From: Bacteroidota bacterium
GTDB lineage: Bacteria > Bacteroidota > Bacteroidia > Bacteroidales > VadinHA17
DNA: 7,065 nucleotides
NCBI GenBank assembly: GCA_030613125.1
Contig: JAUWMO010000180.1
Coordinates: forward strand, 1 to 7,065
Direction: 5' to 3'
Position numbers and translations under genes: made by a program. The notes below the pieces were generated by a model. That model searched no databases and was not told the origin of the DNA. It saw only the letters and a list, made by a program, of their open reading frames with translations. Shown in pieces: positions 1 through 6,029 of this stretch (position 1 is its first letter; each line of letters begins with the position of its first letter).

Positions 1-571
1 ATTTTTTATGAATAAAGCCCTCAAAACCAACTGCCTGTTTAAGAAGAAAATAAAAATGCTTTTTTTCTTCCGGAGTGAATGTTGAGGTGTTTTTCACAGG
101 TTCCATCTTATTTTGCAGCCAACTGACCACTTTAGGATCCCGAATGAAACCATACTCAGCACCAATTGACCTGCAATAGGTTTGCCGGAGGTGATTGATG
201 ATTTCTTTAAGAGGAGCAGGTCCGATACCTATTTTTTTTCCAGCCTGAAAAATTGTTCCAAGATCTTTTTCTGAAAGTCCGAAGTTCTCTATATCCAGTG
301 TAGGTGTGTATTTTCGCCTGGTCCTCACAGGATTGGTCTTAGTGAATAAGTGGCCACGCCTCCTGTAACCCTCAATCAGATTGATAACATTGAATTCCTT
401 ATCGAAAAGCTTTCCGCCAGCTTTTGTATCAAAATTTTTTTGTGCAAATTCAAAGCCTTCGAAGAATTTTTTCCAGCTCTTTTCCAATGACTCAGGGTTT
501 TTGAGATATTGGTTGTAGAGATTCTCAATCACAGAGATCTCCCCTTTTCCCAAATATTCCAGCTTATCCAT
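1..571 (-). CDS. sucA: 2-oxoglutarate dehydrogenase E1 component, N-terminal part (cut by window edge)
   Basis: This is the first 190 codons of an open reading frame that runs off the left edge. The product is the thiamine-diphosphate E1 subunit of the cytosolic 2-oxoglutarate dehydrogenase complex, which decarboxylates 2-oxoglutarate in the TCA cycle and passes the succinyl group to E2. The call rests on the typical N-terminal segment: residues 12-40 carry SVIENLYNQYLKNPESLEKS followed by WKKFFEGFEF, the E2-contacting start of this family, and later INLIEGYRRRGHLFTKTNP, the first part of the helical domain. The usual length is above 900 residues, so the thiamine-binding and catalytic parts lie outside the window. 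The start at 571 is well supported because an in-frame TAA lies three codons upstream (578-580). No Shine-Dalgarno sequence is visible. It follows the M24 gene on the same strand after 185 bp, probably as a separate transcription unit. Confidence 0.93.
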   Translation of the reverse strand, partial: MDKLEYLGKGEISVIENLYNQYLKNPESLEKSWKKFFEGFEFAQKNFDTKAGGKLFDKEFNVINLIEGYRRRGHLFTKTNPVRTRRKYTPTLDIENFGLSEKDLGTIFQAGKKIGIGPAPLKEIINHLRQTYCRSIGAEYGFIRDPKVVSWLQNKMEPVKNTSTFTPEEKKHFYFLLKQAVGFEGFIHKK

Positions 572-684
572 GGTTTTTTATAATAATTTGGAAGAAGTAA
601 TTTGTAATGGTTTAAAATTAAGAAACTTTTTAGAATAGAAAGGTCAGGTACAGGCAAATAACATTACTGAAGGCTTTTTTTATG

Positions 685-698
685 GGCTCAACTGAGCC
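685..698. other. Small inverted repeat in the M24-sucA gap
   Basis: GGCTCA and TGAGCC form a perfect 6-bp inverted repeat around two central bases (a hairpin would have a 5-bp stem and 4-nt loop). A T-run and a further AGGCT lie just to its left (671-681), so AGGCT/AGCCT can pair as an alternative outer stem. It lies between the end of the M24 gene and the start of sucA, roughly 115 bp upstream of the sucA start. It could be a leader structure or operator. It does not have a U-tract on the strand that would stop leftward transcription, so I do not call it a terminator. The remaining gap sequence shows nothing I can name. Confidence 0.3.
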
Positions 699-756
699 TT
701 AAATCCTATTATGTTATAGCCTGTTGGTTTTTGTATTTCCAATCCATTATTCTTAT

Positions 757-1890
757 TTATAGAATATAATCGAATGGATAATTGTATAAAACTTCACCTC
801 CATCATTAGTTATTCTATAAATATCTTCAAATCGCACTCCTCCAATTACTGGTACAGCCAGAATTGTATGGCCAACAGTTACTGTCATATTATTCTGGAA
901 TTTTGTTTTGCCATGAGCTGGAATGATTGTCGAAGCAGGATTTTCTTCAAAACGCAAACCAATACCATGTGATATACCCTTAATATGATAATCTCCAAAT
1001 CCATGTTTTAAACATATCTCTTTTCCTAATTTATCCAGATTTGATACAGTATTTCCTGGTTTTAATTCTTTTTTAGTTGATTCATGAATTTCAAGATACA
1101 CTTCAAATAACTTCTTCTGCATTTTATTTGGATTTCCCATAATAAATGTTCTTGCAAGATTAGAACAGTACCCTTCAAACATTGGTGTTAAATCAATAAC
1201 AACTAAGTCTCCTTCCTGAATAGGGTCTTTAGTTGTTGTACCATGAATCCAGCAGCTTCTTTTACCGGAATTAATATGAATTGGAGTACTGGTTCCCTCT
1301 GATCCAGCTTTCATCATAGTGTAGGTTATCTCTGTTGCCAATTCATGTCCAGTAATACCTGGTTTAAGAAAATCTTTGGCAGTATCCATCCCCTTTGCCG
1401 CAATTGACTGGGCTGTTTGTATTTTCTCTATCTCAGCGTCATCTTTTGTCATTCTTAATTCATCCATTACGGAATCAGATGGTACTAATTCAACCTGCTT
1501 GTTTACTTTTCGAAACAGATCAACAAGAAATGCAGGCGTATGAAACCACATCTGCATTCCAACCTTAGGACGATCTTGATGACTTAATCCTGGAGGAGCA
1601 CCCTCAAAAATAGTCTTAAATACTTCCCGTACATTCGAAATTTGCTCTCCAATATGGCTGAATAACCTAATTTCAGTATCATTAATTTGACCTTTAAGTT
1701 CTTCTTCCTCAGCACTGAAGCCAATTAATACAGGTGGGCCTGAAGCTGGGATGATTGCCCTGGGTTGAACACGCAAATCATTGAAGAAATAAATAAAATC
1801 GTCATGATTCATTATCATTAATCCAATCATCCCTTCTTTTCTCATTAGCTCTTGGGCTTTTTTAATACGTTTGTTGTTAATTTTAATCAT
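757..1890 (-). CDS. M24 (Xaa-Pro peptidase/creatinase-fold) family protein with altered metal site
   Basis: A 377-residue cytosolic protein of the M24 'pita-bread' family, which includes Xaa-Pro dipeptidase, aminopeptidase P and creatinase. Residues about 5-140 form a creatinase-type N-terminal domain and about 155-370 the M24 catalytic domain. Landmarks are IHGTTT (H216), VVIDLTP (D233), YCSNLARTF (N244), ISHGIGLRFEENP (H308) and GGVRFEDIYRI (E355). In metal-dependent members the five ligands are Asp, Asp, His, Glu, Glu. Here the second Asp aligns with N244 and the first Glu (in the usual TIEPG motif) aligns with G340 in TVTVGHT. The His of the usual HE.P motif is E315. The two-metal site therefore looks incomplete, so the activity could be a non-metal hydrolysis like creatinase, single-metal, or lost. 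Substrate unknown. The ATG at 1890 is the first possible start after an in-frame TAA. There is no signal peptide. Confidence 0.85.
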   Translation of the reverse strand: MIKINNKRIKKAQELMRKEGMIGLMIMNHDDFIYFFNDLRVQPRAIIPASGPPVLIGFSAEEEELKGQINDTEIRLFSHIGEQISNVREVFKTIFEGAPPGLSHQDRPKVGMQMWFHTPAFLVDLFRKVNKQVELVPSDSVMDELRMTKDDAEIEKIQTAQSIAAKGMDTAKDFLKPGITGHELATEITYTMMKAGSEGTSTPIHINSGKRSCWIHGTTTKDPIQEGDLVVIDLTPMFEGYCSNLARTFIMGNPNKMQKKLFEVYLEIHESTKKELKPGNTVSNLDKLGKEICLKHGFGDYHIKGISHGIGLRFEENPASTIIPAHGKTKFQNNMTVTVGHTILAVPVIGGVRFEDIYRITNDGGEVLYNYPFDYIL

Positions 1891-1936
1891 AATGAATAAG
1901 TTTTTTTAATAATATCTATTACTTAAAATGTCCAAC

Positions 1937-1971
1937 GGTTTTAAAAACCAATTGACATTGTTGTGCAATTG
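1937..1971. promoter_or_regulatory. Palindromic cluster upstream of the M24 gene (possible operator)
   Basis: In the 91-bp gap between higA and the M24 gene, GGTTTT-A-AAAACC (1937-1949) is a perfect 6-bp dyad with a one-base centre. It overlaps the first of two CAATTG palindromes (1949-1954 and 1966-1971). The position, 47-80 bp upstream of the M24 start, suits an operator or promoter region. No U-tract follows that would make it a higA terminator. This is inference from symmetry alone in AT-rich sequence. Confidence 0.3.
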
Positions 1972-1981
1972 TTGCTTTTTC

Positions 1982-2431
1982 TTAAACTGCTACAACATTT
2001 CCTGAGTCTTTTTGTGTATTCATCAAACTAGCATTACGAAAATGTCTATTTACTTCATTTATTAGTTTATAAGGTCTATTAAAAGCCTCTTGAGAAACTT
2101 TAAAATAATGAGAAAGTTTCCTAATAGTGTCTTTAGAAAGTCCTTTATGATAGTTCAAGATTTTTGACACAGTTCCTTTTGATAAGTCTAAAATTTCAAC
2201 AAGGTCTTTGCTTTTTAGCTTATTTTCTTCCATTAAAGCTTTTATCAGCTCTACAGGATTCAAGTCATCTAGTGAATTGTGCTCAGCATCCCATTTTTCA
2301 ATTAGCAGATTGAGCAAATCTATTTCATCAAGAATATCTTCATTATCTTGAACTATCAGCTCTTCTACAATATTGCAATATTTATCGTATTGCTTTTTAC
2401 TTTTTATAATAGTGTATTTTATTAATCTCAT
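1982..2431 (-). CDS. higA: HigA-type antitoxin, XRE-family DNA-binding protein
   Basis: A 149-residue protein of the HigA/YgjM group (COG5499 type). Residues 1-55 match the acidic helical N-terminal region of these antitoxins, which binds the toxin; KKQYDKYCNIVEEL and LNLLIEKWDAEH are typical. Residues about 59-117 form a Cro/C1-type helix-turn-helix: NPVELIKALMEENKLKSKDL, then SKGTVSKILN as the likely recognition helix, then LSHYFKVSQEAF. Members neutralise the HigB mRNA interferase and repress their own operon. The gene sits 25 bp downstream of a same-strand higB relic, the usual toxin-first order of higBA operons. Because that toxin is broken, this protein is probably an orphan antitoxin kept as a DNA-binding regulator, or simply not yet lost. 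The C-terminal tail after residue 120 is somewhat longer than in E. coli HigA (138 residues). The reading frame shows no damage. Confidence 0.85.
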   Translation of the reverse strand: MRLIKYTIIKSKKQYDKYCNIVEELIVQDNEDILDEIDLLNLLIEKWDAEHNSLDDLNPVELIKALMEENKLKSKDLVEILDLSKGTVSKILNYHKGLSKDTIRKLSHYFKVSQEAFNRPYKLINEVNRHFRNASLMNTQKDSGNVVAV

Positions 2432-2456
2432 TTTATTAATTTTTAAGTCCTACAAT

Positions 2457-2778
2457 CTAATATATACTAACAGTATACTGTTTCCCTTTATCGCAAAGCT
2501 TTGTATATACTGCATGAGTCCCTATCCACTTTACAAATAAATGAATTTTTGTTTTCCCAAAATGGTAGCGACAAATCATTCTATTTGTTGCCACCAATAT
2601 TAAAAACTACACGTTCAGAACCATTTCCCAATATATCTGCACTATTAAATGTTGATATAATATCACCAGGTTCATTCCACTCTATTCGCTTTATAATAGA
2701 AAGCCATATTGCAAAAGATGCTTTACTTTAAGCATTTCTCCTGATGTACTCTTCTATTGTTTGCTTTTTATTTTTACA
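2457..2778 (-). pseudogene. higB: Broken higB toxin gene (HigB/YgjN-type mRNA interferase)
   Basis: Read leftwards, the sequence encodes a HigB relic of about 107 codons, close to the usual 95-105. Segments in order: KKQTIEEYIRRNA, an in-frame TAA (2728-2730), SKASFAIWLSIIKRIEW, NEPGDIISTFNSADIL, ERVVFNIGGNK, then a TAG (2581-2583). The protein resumes in another frame as RMICRYHFGKTKIHLF, VKWIGTHAVYTKL and KGKQYTVSIY, ending at the TAG at 2457-2459. The order matches HigB_toxin-family proteins, including the conserved GN.YR and W/FIGTHA.Y.K motifs. The frame break fits loss of two bases, since a Tyr codon is expected between K and R, or gain of one. No ATG precedes the first segment; the frame reaches TGT at 2776-2778, so the 5' limit is approximate. 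Together with the intact higA 25 bp downstream this was a higBA operon. Active toxin is not expected. Confidence 0.85.
2469..2482. promoter_or_regulatory. Perfect 14-bp palindrome upstream of higA (possible operator)
   Basis: AACAGTATACTGTT is a perfect palindrome 38 bp upstream of the higA start and inside the 3' end of the higB relic. HigA proteins bind inverted repeats near their own operon, so this could be an autoregulatory site or an internal higA promoter operator. It also encodes part of the conserved-looking HigB tail, so coding constraint alone might explain it. Confidence 0.35.
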
Positions 2779-2804
2779 AGGGAGAAGAAATCAGATAGGC
2801 ATTT

Positions 2805-2820
2805 AACCTGCAAATAGGTT
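2805..2820. promoter_or_regulatory. Inverted repeat upstream of the higB relic (possible HigA operator)
   Basis: AACCT-N6-AGGTT forms a perfect 5-bp inverted repeat 26 bp upstream of the first recognisable higB codon. That is the expected place for the operator of a higBA operon. It also lies 50 bp past the end of the ferritin-like gene on the same strand, but no U-tract follows on that strand, which argues against a terminator. The symmetry is short and could be chance. Confidence 0.3.
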
Positions 2821-2869
2821 TTAACAGTTCTGCTTGTTGTGATCCTCTTTATATATTGATTGTGCTTTA

Positions 2870-3328
2870 CTAATTTTCTCTTAAAATATATTCATCATAT
2901 TCAATCTCAAAACGTAATTTGTGTTTTGCTTCTTCCTGTGCCAGCATAAAAAAAATTTGTTTTGTTTCGGGATTTTCAGTTTTTGTTGAAAGGTCCATGT
3001 ACATTCTGAAAGCAGCCTTTTCTGCCTTCATAGCAATAATTAATGCATCCTGGTATTTCAGGTCATCTCTTGATGAATCAACTTCAACTATATAGTCCCC
3101 AATTTTCAGATCCGGAACCATTTCTTCAGAAAATACTATTTTTTGATTGCTTTTAATCCCTTCCAGTTTTTTCTTATGTCCCAGTTCTTCGAGTGAAAAC
3201 TGGGTAAAAACTTCAGACATTTCTTTATTAATACTTCTTTTGGCCAAATCTGCATATAATTCTGATGCCTTTTGTTCTTCATTAATGGCGTAATCTAATA
3301 TTTCACCAATTGAATTAAATTCTTCCAT
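2870..3328 (-). CDS. Rubrerythrin/ferritin-like di-iron protein
   Basis: A 152-residue four-helix ferritin-like protein of the small rubrerythrin-related (COG1633-type) group, with no rubredoxin domain. It is made of two similar helix pairs and keeps a complete di-iron ligand set by motif: E18 (NEEQKASELY), E48xxH51 (EELGH), E103 (AEKAAFRMY) and E133xxH136 (EEAKH). In each half the first Glu lies seven residues before a Tyr (Y25, Y110). Such proteins are linked to peroxide or oxygen detoxification, iron handling or di-iron redox chemistry in the cytosol; the exact substrate cannot be read here. It is divergent from nfnA with 246 bp between starts, and a -7-like element lies about 30 bp upstream. 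There are no cysteines, so any electron supply must come from a partner, and the adjacent NfnAB or its reduced ferredoxin is a plausible but unproven source. The N-terminus resembles the NfnB C-terminal tail. Confidence 0.87.
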   Translation of the reverse strand: MEEFNSIGEILDYAINEEQKASELYADLAKRSINKEMSEVFTQFSLEELGHKKKLEGIKSNQKIVFSEEMVPDLKIGDYIVEVDSSRDDLKYQDALIIAMKAEKAAFRMYMDLSTKTENPETKQIFFMLAQEEAKHKLRFEIEYDEYILREN

Positions 3329-3356
3329 AGTTTAATGTAATTAGGTTGTTTGTGTG

Positions 3357-3364
3357 CAAAAATA
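3357..3364 (-). promoter_or_regulatory. Candidate -7 element for the ferritin-like gene
   Basis: On the minus strand this reads TATTTTTG, an exact match to the Bacteroidota -7 consensus TAnnTTTG. It lies 28 bp upstream of the ferritin-like start, giving a short leader of about 20 nt. I see no convincing TTG at the expected -33 spacing, so the call stays tentative. Confidence 0.4.
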
Positions 3365-3398
3365 TATTAATATTTCACAAGTTATAAAACATAAAAGA

Positions 3399-3424
3399 TA
3401 TTTTATCCGCATTAAGATAAAATA
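3399..3424. promoter_or_regulatory. Perfect 9-bp dyad between divergent ferritin-like and nfnA genes
   Basis: TATTTTATC and GATAAAATA are exact reverse complements separated by eight bases (CGCATTAA). The dyad lies 34 bp upstream of the leftward -7 element and only 4 bp before the rightward candidate -33 element, a position suited to a regulator controlling both genes. No U-tract or gene end makes it a terminator, since both genes start here. The binding protein is unknown; I do not match it confidently to FNR, Fur or PerR consensus sites. Confidence 0.5.
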
Positions 3425-3428
3425 GTAA

Positions 3429-3460
3429 TTTTGTTTTCTTTGATAATAACAAGATATTTG
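3429..3460 (+). promoter_or_regulatory. Candidate promoter for nfnAB
   Basis: TTTTG (3429-3433) and GATATTTG (3453-3460) are separated by 19 bp, the spacing expected between the -33 and -7 elements of Bacteroidota housekeeping promoters; the -7 differs from TAnnTTTG at one base. The leader would be about 105 nt. An alternative reading uses TAATTTTG (3426-3433), an exact -7 match, but then the -33 is weak. Only a start-site map would decide. Confidence 0.35.
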
Positions 3461-3574
3461 ACCCTGGTTAAGTGTTTTTTTAATAGAAGATTGGCGCGGA
3501 ATATTAAGGATTTATTGGAAATATTTTATGTATAAATGATATTACAGAAGTATCTTAAAATTTAAAGAAATTTA

Positions 3575-4408
3575 ATGAATAGAATTGTTGAAAAGGAATA
3601 TTTTTCCGAGTCAGTTGTTAAACTGGTATTAGAAGCACCGGAGATAGCCAAAAGCCGTAAAGCAGGTCATTTTGTGATTACCCGGCTGGGGAAAAAAGGA
3701 GAACGGATACCCTTGACCATTGCTGAAGCTGATATTGAAAAGTGGACTATAACAATTATTATTCAAAAAGTAGGTGTGTCTTCTATCAAATTAGCCAATC
3801 TGGAAGTTGGGGATAATATTACTGATGTTGTGGGACCATTAGGTAATCCAACACATATTGAAAAGGTTGGAACAGTCCTTGCTTCCGGTGGCGGGGTTGG
3901 CGTTGCACCTCTGCTGCCAATTGTTGAAGCCTTTAAAAATGCCGGTAATAAGATTATTACAGTTCTGGCTGCCAGAAAGAAGGAATTGATCATACTTGAA
4001 GAACAAATGCGTAACCATTCTGATGAAGTTATTGTTATGACTGATGATGGGTCTTATGGAAAAAAAGGATTAGTTACTCATGGTATGGAGGAAGTTATCA
4101 AGCGGGAAAAAGTTGACCTGGCTATAACAGTTGGACCAGCAATAATGATGAAATATGTTGCTCTTCTTACAAAAGAATATAATATTCCAACTCTGGCCAG
4201 CCTGAATACCATAATGGTTGATGGTACCGGTATGTGTGGTGCATGCCGTATTACAGTTGGAGGGAAGACTAAATTTGTTTGTGTTGACGGACCTGAATTT
4301 GATGCCCATCAGGTAGATTTTGATGAGATGTTAAATAGGTTAAATGCATATAAGCACTATGAAGATAAAGCTTATAGAACATTTTTAAACAAATACAGAA
4401 AAGCATAA
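3575..4408 (+). CDS. nfnA: NfnA-type small subunit of NADH-dependent ferredoxin:NADP+ oxidoreductase
   Basis: A 277-residue ferredoxin-NADP reductase-like subunit of the cytosolic NfnAB/SudBA complex. NfnAB couples NADH and reduced ferredoxin oxidation to NADP+ reduction; homologues also act as sulfide dehydrogenase. Residues 1-95 form the FAD-binding barrel with RIPLT (44-48), the flavin motif. Residues about 98-205 form the nucleotide-binding domain with ASGGGVGVAPL (103-113). The C-terminal part holds the [2Fe-2S] site: D216 and C221 in VDGTGMCGAC, then C224 and C236 (FVCVDGPEFDAHQVDF). Known NfnA structures use one Asp and three Cys, and all four positions are present. The related PyrK and HydG subunits share the fold, but the adjacent NfnB partner makes NfnA the best call. 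Length is typical (about 275-285). The stop is 3 bp before nfnB, so the two are almost certainly co-transcribed and translationally coupled. The upstream AAAGAAAT is at best a weak ribosome site. Confidence 0.92.
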   Translation: MNRIVEKEYFSESVVKLVLEAPEIAKSRKAGHFVITRLGKKGERIPLTIAEADIEKWTITIIIQKVGVSSIKLANLEVGDNITDVVGPLGNPTHIEKVGTVLASGGGVGVAPLLPIVEAFKNAGNKIITVLAARKKELIILEEQMRNHSDEVIVMTDDGSYGKKGLVTHGMEEVIKREKVDLAITVGPAIMMKYVALLTKEYNIPTLASLNTIMVDGTGMCGACRITVGGKTKFVCVDGPEFDAHQVDFDEMLNRLNAYKHYEDKAYRTFLNKYRKA

Positions 4409-4411
4409 ATA

Positions 4412-5959
4412 ATGGATAGTAGTATACTAGCATATCTGAAAAAGGAAAGAGATAAAGAGTGGAGAGTTGAACTTAGGAATAAACTCAAGGCAAAAGACCG
4501 GACCAGTATGGACCGGCTGGATATGCCGGAAGAGGAGCCCGGTTTCAGAAACAAGAACTATGTGGAGGTTAACAAGGGTTTGTCAGAAGAACAGGCAATA
4601 CATGAAGCTCAAAGGTGTATCGATTGCGCAAATCCCACCTGTATTGAAGGTTGTCCTGTGGGAATTAATATACCCAAATTTGTTAAGAAAATTGAGGCTG
4701 GCGACTTTCTTGGAGCTGCAAAAACACTTAAAGAAACGAATGCCCTGCCTGCTGTGTGCGGCCGGGTATGTCCGCAGGAAGTTCAGTGTGAGCAAACTTG
4801 TTTTTACACACAAAAATTAAAAAAACCTCCTGTGGCTATAGGGAACTTAGAGCGTTTTGCAGCTGATTACGAAAGAAATAGTGGTAAAATATCAATTCCT
4901 GAAGTAGGGTCACGGAATGGCATTAAGGTCGCTTCCGTTGGTTCGGGACCAGCAGGATTAGCCTTTGCAGGTGATATGATAAAAATGGGTTATGATGTTA
5001 CCGTGTTTGAGGCTTTACATGAAATTGGAGGCGTGCTGAAATATGGAATACCTGAATTCAGGTTACCCAATAAAGTTGTTGATATTGAAGTTGAAAACCT
5101 GAAACAAAAGGGGGTTAAATTTATTACAAATTATATTGTTGGAAAAACCGGCACCATAGAAGATTTACGAAAACAAGGTTTTGCTGCATTTTTAATTGGT
5201 AGTGGTGCAGGTCTGCCAAGTTTCATGAATATACCGGGAGAAAATTTCATTGGGATATATTCTTCCAATGAGTACTTAACAAGAATAAACCTGATGAATG
5301 CTGCAGATCCGGAATATGATACACCTGTAATCAGTGGTAAATATGTTGCTGTAATAGGAGGTGGAAATACTGCTATGGATTCAGTCAGAACTGCTAAACG
5401 TATTGGTGCAAAAAGAGCGATGATTATTTATCGCCGTTCTATTGAAGAAATGCCTGCAAGAGATGAGGAAATAAAGCATGCTCAGGAAGAGGGGATTGAA
5501 TTTTTAAATTTAAACAATCCGATAGAATATTTTGCAGATGAAAAGGGAAGGGTAAACAAAATGAAAATCCAGAAAATGAGGTTAGGTGAACCTGACGATT
5601 CCGGAAGAAGACGGCCTGTCCCTATTGAAGGATCTGAATACACAATAGATGTAGATACAGTTATTGTCAGTGTGGGTGTTTCTCCAAACCCCTTGATACC
5701 TCAAAGTATGAAAGAGTTAGACGTTTCTTCATGGGGAACCATTAAAGTAAATAAGGATACAATGCAGTCATCTGTTCCCGATGTTTTTGCAGCCGGTGAT
5801 ATTGTCAGGGGTGGAGCAACAGTAATATTGGCTATGGGTGACGGAAGAAAAGCTGCAGCTTCTATGGACCGGTATATTAAAGATAAAGTAAGGAGTATTC
5901 TTTCACTGGTTAAGGAGTTTAATACAATTGGAGATATATTAAGTTTTGCAAATAAATAG
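4412..5959 (+). CDS. nfnB: NfnB-type large subunit (GltD-like, FAD and two Fe-S clusters)
   Basis: A 515-residue partner of NfnA, similar to the glutamate synthase small subunit GltD. In NfnAB this subunit carries the bifurcating FAD and the NADPH site. Residues 69-130 hold two cysteine sets for Fe-S clusters: C69, C72, C77, C81 and C116, C120, C126, C130. GSGPAG (177-182) binds FAD, IGGGNTAMD (315-323) binds NADP(H), and AAGDIVRGGATVILAMGDGR (460-479) completes the FAD site. The family is usually about 460-480 residues. The excess is a lysine/arginine/glutamate-rich N-terminal extension of about 33 residues and a C-terminal tail after the normal end (MDRYIK). That tail, KEFNTIGDILSFA, closely resembles the start of the ferritin-like protein encoded divergently at 3328. 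A stand-alone GltD is less likely because no GltB is present and NfnA lies 3 bp upstream. All expected cofactor residues are present. Confidence 0.94.
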   Translation: MDSSILAYLKKERDKEWRVELRNKLKAKDRTSMDRLDMPEEEPGFRNKNYVEVNKGLSEEQAIHEAQRCIDCANPTCIEGCPVGINIPKFVKKIEAGDFLGAAKTLKETNALPAVCGRVCPQEVQCEQTCFYTQKLKKPPVAIGNLERFAADYERNSGKISIPEVGSRNGIKVASVGSGPAGLAFAGDMIKMGYDVTVFEALHEIGGVLKYGIPEFRLPNKVVDIEVENLKQKGVKFITNYIVGKTGTIEDLRKQGFAAFLIGSGAGLPSFMNIPGENFIGIYSSNEYLTRINLMNAADPEYDTPVISGKYVAVIGGGNTAMDSVRTAKRIGAKRAMIIYRRSIEEMPARDEEIKHAQEEGIEFLNLNNPIEYFADEKGRVNKMKIQKMRLGEPDDSGRRRPVPIEGSEYTIDVDTVIVSVGVSPNPLIPQSMKELDVSSWGTIKVNKDTMQSSVPDVFAAGDIVRGGATVILAMGDGRKAAASMDRYIKDKVRSILSLVKEFNTIGDILSFANK

Positions 5960-6029
5960 CTCCTGAAATAGTTTTTTGTTTCATTATTTGATAAATTTAC
6001 TATATTAAGGAAAGATAAATTATTTTGAT

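Noticed and set aside
671..698. Rho-independent terminator after the M24 gene
   Set aside because: The T-run is on the plus strand to the left of the hairpin, so leftward transcripts would carry an A-run rather than a U-tract after the stem.
2501..2731. Plus-strand 76-codon open frame starting with TTG
   Set aside because: It lies entirely antisense to the higB relic, whose minus-strand frames give a clear family match; the plus-strand protein shows no recognisable motif.
2457..2778. Programmed frameshift expressing a functional HigB
   Set aside because: There is also an in-frame TAA upstream and no clear start codon, and no slippery heptamer at the break, so decay explains it better.
2805..2820. 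Terminator of the ferritin-like gene
   Set aside because: The stem is only 5 bp and no U-tract follows in the leftward direction.
3763..4813. Minus-strand and alternate-frame open reading frames within nfnA and nfnB
   Set aside because: They are shadows of the strongly supported plus-strand genes and have no family features.
4412..5959. Glutamate synthase small subunit (GltD) of a GOGAT enzyme
   Set aside because: No large GltB subunit is present and an NfnA-type subunit lies 3 bp upstream, so NfnB fits better.
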